Assembly: GCF_964204645.1 (NCBI RefSeq)
Contig: NC_134031.1
Coordinates: forward strand, 2,525,001 to 2,589,000
Reading direction: 5' to 3'
DNA length: 64,000 nucleotides
DNA from: Tubulanus polymorphus
Taxonomy: Eukaryota; Nemertea; Palaeonemertea; Tubulaniformes; Tubulanidae
Under the pieces are notes generated by a model. That model did not search any database. It worked only from the letters and a program-made list of their open reading frames with translations, and had not been told where the DNA came from. This document shows positions 11,035 to 21,393 of the stretch, piece after piece. Position numbers and translations under genes: made by a program. Numbering within the stretch: the first letter of the stretch is position 1; every line of letters starts with the position of its first letter.

Positions 11035-12614
11035 TTTAGTTCCATTCAGTGGGTAGATTTCAATCCGCGGCATCTGCTGTACAATCAATTCGTCAACTTT
11101 TTCAAATGTCTTTTACAGTTTCAGACTAATACGAATGACCCGATCGATCTCGCTGGTTCATTGTTCAAATGTCTACGAGACAATGCCAGAAAATTATGAA
11201 CGAAGAAAGGCGTAGCGTAAAACTGTCTGCACAAGATGTTTTATGTATTTGGCAGCTCTTAATTATTTAACTTACTGCGTGATTTTGAAATTAGATATTC
11301 TCGATATCATCTCGTAAGATTTGTAATTTATAGTTTAGGCACACACCCAAATTTAGTCGGATACGTCTGGTTTTTCTGAAATAATGCATGGGGCTATAGC
11401 AGTCCTTTACTACACGATGGTTTCTTCGTGTCAAGTCCAGCGCGATGCGGAGAAACGCAGAAACGCAGAAACGCAGAAACAGGTGACACGTATCCGAACG
11501 TTTCCCTTTGTGTCGTGTGCGTGTACGAGAAACATTGTTTCGTGAAACTGTTATGTTGTTTCCTATAGGGTAAGACAGGTTACGTTAAGGGAAAAGTCAA
11601 ATCTATGGAGAATTGAACGCTGGTTGATTTTATTTGAAATTCGAATGCGTGCAGCATTCTTGTTACAAGATCGTAAACGCGAAATGAGTATACCGTTACG
11701 GACAGATAGTAGAACCGACAAATGAACGAGGAAATTCGTTCGAATGCGACTTCATGTTTGAAGGATTTATTCATGTTGTCGAACGTTTTTTCGTATTCAA
11801 TGACCTTCAAACAATGAATAATATTTTTCCGAAAATGAATATTTCATGACGTTTAAAGATTTGTATATAGTCATCGGGTTAAATGCAACATTGAATGGTT
11901 TTTCGTAAAGATACCTATTGACTATAGTCGACCTCGACATGAAGTCGATAATGGATTATGTCCCGACGGATGAGAGAAAATAATATGAAGCTATGTCGGG
12001 TAGATTGTAGAATAACACAGAGGAAACCGCTTTGGGGACACATTAACTGCTCAACCAGCTTCATAAATCTTGCTGGATCAACAAAATTCGACTGAACTTA
12101 TGTATATAAATTGCCAGAAGGCGGCAATAAAGATGTACATCATCAGTTAGTCGGGGTTAATAATAATAATGCATATGTTTCGTAATGTTAGTTGCTTACT
12201 TACGAAGATACTCGAGAACCATATAGAAAAAGCACTTCACACAGAATGTAACATAACTTGAAAAATCGTCTTCAAACAGCGCCACTTCAACAACATATAA
12301 TGACAAACATTGACGAGTAAGATGCGCAAGACAGAAGATATGAATTGCACGAAATTTAGGCAATTGAAGAAGAAAGTAGTAGTTGTTGCGACTACACCGA
12401 ATGATCACAAAGCGCGCAGTAGTCGAGGCTGGATGTCGTCGGAAAGTTTTTGATTTTTCCTAAATCCGACGTTTTTGATTGATTCAACTCGGGTGCGCGT
12501 GTATACTGAAAAATGAATTCGTCGCTATCACCGGGATTCGAAACTCACAGAAACGAATCTATATCGAGCGGCGTTAAGTCTAAACGACTGTAGTGGAATA
12601 TTTTAATAGACAAA
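11035..12614. other. Non-coding spacer between divergent genes
   Basis: No supportable coding region. It separates the start of receptor copy 2 (minus) from the candidate plus-strand first exon at 12615, so both promoters may lie here. It contains an 8-bp tandem tract (aaacgcag, about four copies, 11452-11481). It also contains a segment around 11525-11545 with gaaacattgtttcgtgaaac, which recurs at 35587-35606. The minus-strand open frames near 11580 and 12196 show no recognisable protein features. Confidence 0.5.
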
Positions 12615-12729
12615 ATGAGGAAACAACAGCAGAAATTTAGTTACCCAGTAGAAAAGGGCTCTTCTAGTCGCAGGTATGCCCCACTTCGAGGATCTGCAGA
12701 TGTATACGCGATGGACGACGATTCGAAAG
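12615..12729 (+). CDS. Candidate first coding exon (39-residue N-terminus), phase-1 donor
   Basis: ATG in an AAA-AATGA context opens a frame beginning MRKQQQKFSYPVEKG and ending ..DVYAMDDDSK plus one base at the donor g|gtcagt. The peptide is basic then acidic, with no signal peptide or membrane segment. Phase 1 fits the acceptor at 48126 (TMEM26), giving an alternative N-terminus. It also fits a possible acceptor just before the GPCR ORF (..accaattag|ga, about 19996), from which the frame stays open into the GPCR. Phase alone cannot choose between them. RNA evidence would decide, and it may also be fortuitous. Confidence 0.4.
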
Positions 12730-12945
12730 GTCAGTAACTATATATCTTTTATTCGCGGCGGGTTTTAGGTGATCCGAAGCTTTTTTTGTGCAATTTCAGC
12801 TAATTCAATTCGTCCGTTCAATTTAATCATTCATGTTCTATCCACAAAGAAAATAAATTCAAAATCCAAGATTTCCAATTATTCACGAAATACATTAGAA
12901 TATTTCCTCAGTTATATGCGATAAAAAAGAAAATCAACATTTTAC

Positions 12946-13123
12946 CCCATTTTTTATGTATGAATATTTTCATTAATGGTTCGATTCGTTCAAGATACAT
13001 CACGACTCCCGACAGTATCGCGGTACCACCAAACAGAAACGTTTCTAGATCCATTACGCTTATCTCGCTATTAGCACCTTGAATATCCGGCATACTGGTA
13101 TTATTAGGCATCACGAATATTTC
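12946..13123 (-). CDS. Isolated exon of an unidentified membrane protein
   Basis: Good acceptor (tttttttag|gaa) and donor (tggg|gtaaaa) bound a 178-nt open exon, phase 0 in and phase 1 out. It encodes a peptide with a Met/Asn-rich start, an acidic stretch (SEISVMDLETF) and one hydrophobic segment (FLFGGTAILSGVVMYL), then a basic stretch (IFIHKKWG). The segment could be a transmembrane helix. I do not recognise the family. Partner exons should lie on the minus strand on both sides, but none is convincing; the ORF at 13758-14225 is the only upstream candidate. Confidence 0.4.
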
Positions 13124-13333
13124 CTAAAAAAATGGCACTCTCTTGAAAAAAAAGCTCGGGATAGTTTCATCGATATGAATATCCAATTCGTCCATAAATT
13201 CATGGGATATGATCTTTAGGTGAAATGAAAATTCTTTGCTTGTCTGTTAAAGATTCAATGATAATCGAATTGCAAAAGGCAAGTATCCGCACTTATTTTA
13301 CGCCTGTTTAATCCAGATCGATTTAGACTGATG

Positions 13334-13442
13334 GACCCAGTTCCACAGTTACGAGTTAGAGATAACTCTGAGTTAAAGTTAGTTCATTTTCAATGAGTTA
13401 ACTCTGAGTCAAATCTTAACTCGGAACTGCGGAACTGGACCC
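13334..13442. repeat. Foldback repeat with gagttaactc arms
   Basis: Imperfect inverted repeat with arms 13334-13378 and 13395-13442 sharing cccagttcc..cagtt..cgagtta. Related fragments (gttcattttcaa next to gagttaactc- or ctcagagttaactc-like runs) occur near 22890-22960, 28015-28060 and 48385-48445. This indicates a dispersed non-autonomous family. No target duplication identified. Confidence 0.6.
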
Positions 13443-13757
13443 TGAAGTTCATCCGGATTTTGAGAAATCCGAATTGGACGTCATATTGGACGTGCATTTA
13501 TTCATAGGTGAACCGTGAACATTATCTGGATAATAGTAGAATGTAAAACTCCGACGTGGGGGATGTAATATTAGGTTTTTAAAACCCAACATAATCTAAA
13601 AAAAAACTTTTTAAATCAAAAACTTAAATCAAATTCAATCAAACGACGCTTCGAGATCATCATCAGGTGCATAATATAGCGGGTTTTAAACTTGTTATCT
13701 GGATAAGATCGAAATCTCGATTAAACTGATCTGGATTTAGCCGATTTGACTGGATAA

Positions 13758-14225
13758 TCAGATAGCGCTAATATGTCTAATTCTATGAAGTTCTACGAAT
13801 GTTTCCGGTGAAATATAGAAAAAAATCAGCTCTCTTAAATCTTCATTCCACCATCTTGTCTTTGGCAATTCCAACAAGCCCGAATGAGATCGTGTAATCC
13901 AATACGTATAATCAAAAATCGCATCATTCTGTGAAGATCTTTGATATACTTTAATTAGACATTTGCAGCTCTCATCGTTACTTTTATATATGATATTCCC
14001 ACAGGCTGTAAGGATGTAATACCATAATTGCATTCCATTCTTTATCGAAATAATATCTAATGTTCCTCTTGAAATAAAACTCTTCTCTGCTCTCATAAAT
14101 TTCGAAGATATTCCCGCTAAGCCCGACCCGACATACATTCCATTCTTTTGAAAAAAATCGCATCTGATATTTTGCTTTAGAAACCTGGATATGCTTCGGC
14201 ACACCGGAGGAAAAATATCCGGCAC
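13758..14225 (-). pseudogene. Unassigned ORF, possibly a frameshifted gene remnant
   Basis: A 155-codon open frame ending ..ETFVELHRIRHISAI. A second frame of the same strand is open over 13984-14202 and reads protein-like (e.g. GNIFEIYESREEFYFKRN), so a frameshifted coding relic is one explanation. The C-terminal part (LPKTRWWNEDLRELIFFY) has plausible protein composition. No domain recognised, no strong splice sites found. In AT-rich DNA of this length one such ORF by chance is not excluded. Confidence 0.25.
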
Positions 14226-14454
14226 CCGTGATTCGTGATTAATACCCGTAATCAGTGGCGATTATACCGTGGTTTATACCAGAACATATCGATACTTAAT
14301 ACATCTGACCGAATACCGCTACTATCATTCGTTTGTGCAGACGATCGACGTGCAATTTCTCGTGGTTATTTGAAACTAGTTTGTTTCCTTGCTTGTATTA
14401 GATTCATTCGGGTTCGAATTTTTTGCTCTTTGAGATGAACACGGTTACGATGCA

Positions 14455-14545
14455 TTTGGACAAGATGGCCGCCGCCGATGATAGACCACGTGCGCGTGAC
14501 GTCACAGCGCATGGCCGTCGAGCGCAATAGAGGGTCACAGTACTG
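14455..14545. promoter_or_regulatory. CpG-rich cluster with YY1-like, E-box and CRE motifs
   Basis: Within about 50 bp there is aagatggccgccgcc (14462-14476, YY1-like), cacgtg (E-box, about 14488) and a perfect palindromic CRE tgacgtca (14497-14504). This is a composition typical of a promoter or TSS region in otherwise AT-rich sequence. No adjoining exon was found on either strand with confidence, so the assignment is tentative. Confidence 0.4.
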
Positions 14546-15690
14546 TTGACGGCCAATATGACACATGCGATCTGTGCAGCTGGGAAAATGATACAAGGTC
14601 ACAGACAAAATGTTGACGACGTCATAGATCTCCAACTATGAGAAATAAGATGACAATTGAAGTGATAAGTAGGTCACAGTAAGCTCTATAAATCATAAAC
14701 GTAACCATGCCTAAAATCGTAATCTTGTACGTATGTTATATATAAAAGCTGGAGAAAGATGATACACTGTATCAGCCCATGGGGTCATCAATTAACGCTA
14801 AGTGACCGCGTGATGTAGCCTGGACACGATCAGTTTTTTTCTTATTCGTGATATATATATCTATATATATATATATATACTTCATGCAGTTGAGTATTTA
14901 TTCTATGTTCATGTATGTACGTGTGGTCCATGCAAATCCGTAAACGAGTCCGTAAAAAACCGTCGCTCACATTTGAAATCAGATGCTCATGCATATTTCA
15001 AATCCATTTTTCAAGAGTCGTATCAAGTGTTCTTCCCCGGAAAACTTCAACTTTACCGCGCGGTTCAAATACGCGTATAGGACGTTTTCGAGCAGACGAG
15101 ATGTTGGCGAGAAGTATACGTGCGTGCACAATCGTTTTTGAAATCGTATTCAAATGATGCATATTTTAAACGAAAACAATTCAAGGGAAATCACTAGATA
15201 AAAATACATGCAATTTACACATACACGTATACAAGAAAGATGAAATTTATGCACATAATACAAACAAATTGGATAGGAAGATTTTGTTGTTTTTTTGTCT
15301 GGAAAATCATTGCGGTTTTCATTGTCTGTTGCGCATTCGTTGAATATATATTGTTCTTAATCTCTTTGTATTCCGGATGAAATTTCGACGCATTTGTCCA
15401 CAATCGGGTGTGCATACATGTATATTACCAAACGAAATATTTAGACGAACGAAGAGTGCATTAAAAAGTAGAAGGTTAGATAGAGAGAGAGAGAGGGAGA
15501 TGCTCTTAATGATAAAAAAACTCTAGTTTATTCGTTATATTAAATGTTTTGCTGGATTAGGTTACATAGGAATAGATGCATTATAACCTGTAGTATTAGA
15601 CATAATTATTCCATCTATCCACGTCTGAAAAATTACTCGATGTTTCACAAGCTTTAATGAGGTCTCTATTGCTAAAAAAACTCATTCGAT

Positions 15691-15927
<237 letters not shown>

Positions 15928-16916
15928 ATTTCTTCAAAATTGAATACTCTAATTTGTAGTGCGCGTGTGTATTTTTTCCGTTTCGATGTAGTCGAATCAA
16001 GGGGTTTCAGGCTATCGTTATTAGTAATAACAGGCGACTTCTATTCAGTAACTCATCAATTATGTACAAATGCCTCCTCACTCTCGTGATATATCAAGTG
16101 ACTCGTTTCCGGTAATTCGTTGATTAGTATCGGTCTAAATACTGATGGCGAACAACTTCATACGAAATATTAATTATGTGACAGGTAGCCGAGTGGTTCT
16201 CTGGTCCGGATCACGGTCCGGATCTTTGTCCGGGTCACTGGATGCCCATCGAAAGAAAGCTATAACGATATTCGCTCCGGTATCAAATCTCTCTTTTATT
16301 CCAACATAACCATTTGACGAGAAGTTTTTGGTTTTCGTGATTCTCTGCGTCTTGTGCGTTCGGTAATGATCAGTGACGCTACGTGGTTATTGTATAGCTA
16401 TACTACTATTTGAAGATACAAAATAGGTCCCCAAAACCTCAATTTCTAATTTGACTAGCGAGGGTGAATAGGTCTTGTGACGAACATGCCTCCGAAGTTA
16501 CCTTGTTGTACGGCGTAAAATTCAAACTACTTGAAAAAGTGATAATAAGAAATCACGTCGCAGCCAACTTTTAACGACAGGAACATTTAGCTTTTTATCG
16601 TGAATTAATCGTCGATAGTTATTGGTTTTTGCCGCGGTATGAATAATGAAAAATTAATGATATTTAGCCCAGCAGGTGCCCGTTAATACTCAGCTATATA
16701 AATGTCACTCGTCAAACAGATTTATCGACTAATAAATACCCCACGTGACTGGAAATTTTATAGAAATAAATGCGATCCGGTAATTCGGTTGACAACGTCT
16801 TGTGAAATATACCTTAATATCGCGGGTATCCTTTGTGTGAGGGGAAAATGTTACTTAATATCCTCTTAATGATTCTGCATCTTATCAATTTTCGGCTTTC
16901 ATACCCTGAAGCCCAC

Positions 16917-17055
16917 AGGGGCTCGTATTGGAAGTTTAGGGGTTGAACTGTGGCTTAGATCATCCAGTATCTCAGGTATTATTCTTCTTCGTATTTGGGA
17001 TACTGGATGATCTAAGCTACAGTTCACCACTAAACTTAAAATACGAGCCGTCCCT
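16917..17055. repeat. Imperfect inverted repeat
   Basis: Arms 16917-16973 and about 16997-17055 are reverse complements with scattered mismatches; the cores are agatcatccagtatc / gatactggatgatct and ggctcgtat / atacgagcc. The spacer is about 23 nt. Probably a non-autonomous foldback element. The minus-strand ORF crossing it is an artefact. Confidence 0.75.
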
Positions 17056-17459
17056 ATATGCTGCAGCCATAATTTAGATTTAGACGTCTTATTAAAAGTT
17101 TTCACCATTTCGTGTGGAAGTGGTTCTATCCACTGGGCTCCACGACGCTATACGATCCTAGTACATCCATCTGTGGTGGTAACATCATACTGAAGGTTCC
17201 CGGTGAAGTTAAGAGTCAATTCTATCTCATAACTTTAAGGCTTAATCGCTAGTTCAAAAGCAAGCGATTTACACAGCAGCTGTCAGTCTTGAATCAAACT
17301 TGGCAACATGATATATGACCAAATCCCGATGGAACAAAGATCTCGAACGGGTAATCTTTCATCATTCTGGAATACACTTTCGAAACCTTTCTATCGAATT
17401 ATTTCATAAGACGGAATCACGTGACCACGATATACTACGACTCGTTCGTGTGTTGAACG

Positions 17460-17740
17460 AGATGTGTGACGTCACGTGAAACGACGGAGTGAGGGGAGGG
17501 GATATTAGACGCCACCGGTGATATTTAATTGACTAATACGTTTTGATGATAGAAAGCCGACGTTACAGACAAACGTGGCGTCTCACCGGATTAAATCGTA
17601 CTGATACACACGGATAATCGGTTTACTGTCATCGCCGTGATCAGACGACATTTACTATAGAACGCGACGATTTCGGAATAGATAGAAAACCTTTTGGGTA
17701 ATTTGCCAAATTGCATCAGCCGCACTACTCTTGAAGGTAA
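17460..17740 (+). promoter_or_regulatory. Candidate promoter and non-coding first exon
   Basis: A perfect CRE overlapping an E-box-like site (tgacgtcacgtg, 17467-17478) is followed about 260 bp later by a consensus donor (cttgaag|gtaagc, about 17737). No usable ATG opens a frame to the donor, so this would be a 5'UTR exon. The nearest plus-strand gene is the GPCR at 20048, where acceptors at about 19955 (ctgacag|gt) or 19996 could receive it. TMEM26 is the alternative target. Inference only. Confidence 0.3.
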
Positions 17741-17914
17741 GCGAGAGATCTTTTCTGTTCGTGTGTTCTTTTCGAAAAATTGGAAAATTGGAAAAAATGC
17801 TTAGAAATACTTTGTTTGGGATTGTTAGCTAGCTTTTCGAGTAACCCGCAATATCAATTTAAAACAACTGTTATGGTTTTTTTCTGACGTTTCGGCTGGA
17901 ATCCTTCCACGTAC

Positions 17915-17975
17915 GTACCTTAAGTTAAGGAATTCACCTTAAGTTAAGGATTCCACCTTAAGTTGAGGAATTCGC
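17915..17975. repeat. Tandem palindromic short repeat (ccttaagttaagg)
   Basis: Three copies of a unit close to caccttaagttaaggaattc lie end to end. Each core is a near-palindrome, so the array can form alternative hairpins. No function can be assigned. Confidence 0.7.
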
Positions 17976-18544
17976 GAAACGTAAGAAAAAAACAAAAGCA
18001 GTTGTTTAATGATATTCGTCAAGACTGGAAATTGTCTGAACTATTTACAAATCATAGGCGTTCTCAAAATATGTTGAAAAGTGTCCCAAATCTAACAAAA
18101 ACAAAGAAGCGTATTAAATTCTTCAAAACCTACTTCGGAAATATGTGTTTATTTATCTCGAAATGTCTAAGAGATTTTATTCATATATGACATCGCTTGT
18201 CAGATAGTCCTCAAATTCGTCTGTATGATTTCTTTTTTTACCTTTGCGATATACACGTATTTTAGTTAATCTGGTTTATCTCTTTTTGAACTGTTACGCA
18301 AATGAAGCATCAGGAAGCTGTATAGCCGCACTAGCCAAGGGGAATAGTTTTAATCAGGTTCATTTTCATTTTATTGTAGTACAAAGTACAAATTTCGTTC
18401 ATACAGTACAAACAAGAAGATGGCAACTCACGCATATCAATGAATAGTAATAATATAGTGATTTAGGGAGGGGCAGGGTGTGGAGGTTCAAACGTGCTTT
18501 CAGGAATTGACATAATTTGACCCGATTATTGCTTAAAGAATCTA

Positions 18545-18605
18545 AAACTGGTTAGCACTCTTTCTTTTTGAGTTTACGAGACCCGGGTTCGAACCCCGGA
18601 TCCAC
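18545..18605 (+). repeat. Degenerate tRNA-derived (SINE-like) fragment
   Basis: An A-box-like tggttagcactc is followed about 30 nt later by a T-arm with paired cccgg and the B-box ggttcgaacc, then atccac. The 5' acceptor strand does not pair, so this is not a working tRNA gene. The A/B-box spacing and lack of an acceptor stem suggest the head of a tRNA-derived SINE. Confidence 0.45.
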
Positions 18606-20047
18606 GGACTTTCACAGTCACTTCTTAATCATTTCGATCGCTTCATTCTCGACGCGTCTCTTTGAAATGAAACTCGTTCTGTCGCACATCGAAGATAATC
18701 CATAAGATGGCGAGTCGGTGAAACGGTGTCGATATCTGGATCGCTGGATTTGCTCCGTGACACAGGAACGACCATGCCCCTCCCTAGTCGGCGCAAAGTA
18801 CCGCAATTCATTCTCAGCACGAAATGGGCAGCTTTACTACCAACGACATTCTAAACAAATATAAATGATCGCATTTTGACATCGGGATCTATGTTCGAAT
18901 GGGGAACGTACTTGAAATGATACGTATTTAAGTTAGATACCAACTTTTAAAATTTAATACTATTTTTTCTGGATTCGGATCATCTTTCATTATATGAAAA
19001 CACATCGATAAAGTTTGATAATTCGAAGAAGAAAAAATATTGTTTATGGGGAAAAAAACGACGTTCACAGTCTCGCAAACGTTTTCTCTCGCAATTTTCT
19101 CTGGTACGTGAGTACGTAAATAGATTTGTCTCCATTGCCTCTGTTTATTCCGTATTCTATTTTATAACCGCTCATGATTTGCATTTTCGATGCTCCTCGT
19201 GTTTTGAGCTATCCTTAGTCTCTCTGTACCATTCAGAGTAGTTTCAGAATTTGATAACATAACTTTCATATCGTCAGTATAATAGCATATATTTAGCATG
19301 TATGAATTTAAAATACATTTTTGTCGGTTCTAATGATTTATCTGACTTATTAAAGTGAGGTTCCAGGATATTTCCTCGAAATTTCTAAATCTTTGGTTAC
19401 GTCGATGCATATTTTTTCAACGATTTTTGTATTCGACTTCAGGAAGACGCAAGTTCCGTTAGATACAAAACTGCCATTGAACTTCTAAACTACTTTATAT
19501 TTTCATGGTCACCGTATCTCATCTTTTCAATGGCCTTTCCATCTTTTTTTCGATGTCAGGCTCTGCGTACTAGATACTAGACGACGTGACGTAGTTAACA
19601 GTGATCCTGAAAATGACAAGTCGTTGAAGAAACCGCCCGTGATTGATTCGACTTGCATTTGTTTACGCACGACAAGTGACAATTAAGACTTCAATTCTCG
19701 CTTCCAGTAAAATATTCCCGTTGCCAGGAATAGATTCTGAAAATTGTACAATTGGAATACTATCATACCAAGTTACGTTTTTAGTCTGTTGATATCAGAA
19801 AGGACTCTTATCTGGTCAACACGCGGGACAATCAACTTAGAGGATTTCTGAGAAAAAATAACAGAAAGGACAAACTAGTTACCTTAATGTTCATGAAGTA
19901 AGGATGAATTTTCGGAAAATTTATATGTACACGTAATACTATGTCTATCTGACAGGTCATTAATGATATAGCCTTTAAAGATTTTATTACCAATTAGGAG
20001 ATCGGCATCCGTCGCATTGCTGGCTTGTCATTCGAACTGTTGATGCG

Positions 20048-21109
20048 ATGCAAAACATATCGATGTCTTCAAACGGCAGTTATCTCGCTAGAACGACGAC
20101 CGCTGCGGGGGTTTTCAGGGCTCATCCGAGATGCAAATACATCCACTATTCGGACTACAAACCGTTTCATTTGAACATGTTTTACCAAGTCATCAATTAC
20201 GCCATATTCAGCACCGGATTTCTCGGCGTCTGTTTCAATGCGCTGTCCTTCATTTTACTGAGTAAAGAAAACTCGAAAAATACCAGCATATTTTACCTGA
20301 GATGTCTGGCGATAACTGATATGTTTTCATGCGCCGCGTATTTGTTATTCGACTTCCAAAGAGAACTCTACGCTCACACTCTATTGCTGGATATGACCGC
20401 CAAGATAAACCAGGATATGAAACGTATTTATTCATATACGCAACGTGTGAAAACAGTATTTTCAGTTTTTGGTAACTATATCATATTATTGATTGCCGTC
20501 GATAGGTATATTGTAGTAACTTTACCGCTGAGGGCTCAAACTCTTATAACGTTGAAGAGAGGGTACATGAGCATCGCGTGCGGTCTACCGCTGGTCGTCG
20601 CTTCTCAGTTCGGGTTGTTCCTCAAATACACCACTCGCCGTACGATCAATCCGTGCACTGGACACGTGCGATACGCGCAGAAACTTTCTCCGATCGGTAA
20701 AAGCCGCTATATACGATACTACCAGCTGTTCGGTTATTCCGTATTCATAACGATTCTTCCGACGTTGATCGTCGTTTTCGTAACTATTCGACTCATGTTA
20801 TCTCTGCGATCAGCGAGAGCGGCGAGGAAGAATATGTCTGCCGAACAATCATCTCGTTCGGACCGGAGTTTGACTCTAACTTTGGTTCTGATTTGCTGTC
20901 TGTATGTAATAAAGCACGCATTTTCCTTTAGATCTACCGTAGTGAATTTTATATTTTTTTTATCTGGTCGTAAATTGTCGTCGAGTCCGTACTATATCGG
21001 TTCTCAAAAACTTTGCAGAATGATCATTTCGACCGCGAATTTTTTCTTATACTGCGCATCGAGGCGGCGATTTCGAAATCGTTTGCGTACAATATGTCAG
21101 AAATGTTAA
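20048..21109 (+). CDS. Rhodopsin-family orphan GPCR, FMRFamide-receptor-like, intronless
   Basis: 353-aa single-exon 7TM protein. N-terminal sequons (NIS, NGS); TM1 with N1.50 (GVCFNALS); TM2 LAITD with D2.50; TM3 ending VDRYIVV (DRY intact) and the loop PLRAQTL; ECL2 Cys (NPCTGH); TM5 and TM6 hydrophobic; a basic C-tail ending CQKC. The TM6 CWxP Pro is missing (CCLYVIK) and NPxxY is degenerate (ANFFLYC), as in many lophotrochozoan FMRFamide-receptor-like orphans. Expected to be a plasma-membrane peptide receptor coupled to G proteins; ligand unknown. The frame is also open upstream to a possible acceptor at about 19996, so an extra N-terminal exon is possible. A poly(A) signal aataaa lies at 21388-21393. 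Confidence 0.85.
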   Translation: MQNISMSSNGSYLARTTTAAGVFRAHPRCKYIHYSDYKPFHLNMFYQVINYAIFSTGFLGVCFNALSFILLSKENSKNTSIFYLRCLAITDMFSCAAYLLFDFQRELYAHTLLLDMTAKINQDMKRIYSYTQRVKTVFSVFGNYIILLIAVDRYIVVTLPLRAQTLITLKRGYMSIACGLPLVVASQFGLFLKYTTRRTINPCTGHVRYAQKLSPIGKSRYIRYYQLFGYSVFITILPTLIVVFVTIRLMLSLRSARAARKNMSAEQSSRSDRSLTLTLVLICCLYVIKHAFSFRSTVVNFIFFLSGRKLSSSPYYIGSQKLCRMIISTANFFLYCASRRRFRNRLRTICQKC

Positions 21110-21387
21110 TGATTCTTTATAACATAATCAATTTCCTTGAAAGTAACAAGAGTAAGGCGAAAAAAAACCAGAAAGATTACTACATAACTATAGCACAAGA
21201 CGTGGCACATAGTTCCTGACAAATAATCTTGAAAAAGAAGCAAGTTACCACAGTTGCCAGGGACGAAGAGATTTTAGCTGAAAAATTATTTTCACTCACG
21301 TATTTTCAAGTATATAAAACAACCTGCGTTATTACTATCATAATCATCGTCATCATTATTATCGGCTTATCTCTTCACTAAAAGTAC

Positions 21388-21393
21388 AATAAA
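21388..21393 (+). terminator. Poly(A) signal of the GPCR gene
   Basis: aataaa in the A-rich 3' flank about 280 bp after the GPCR stop codon, at a normal 3'UTR distance. Confidence 0.4.

Noticed and set aside
18545-18605. A functional tRNA gene
   Set aside because: The T-arm and B-box are good but no 5' acceptor strand pairs and the anticodon arm is not formed; treated as a SINE-like relic.
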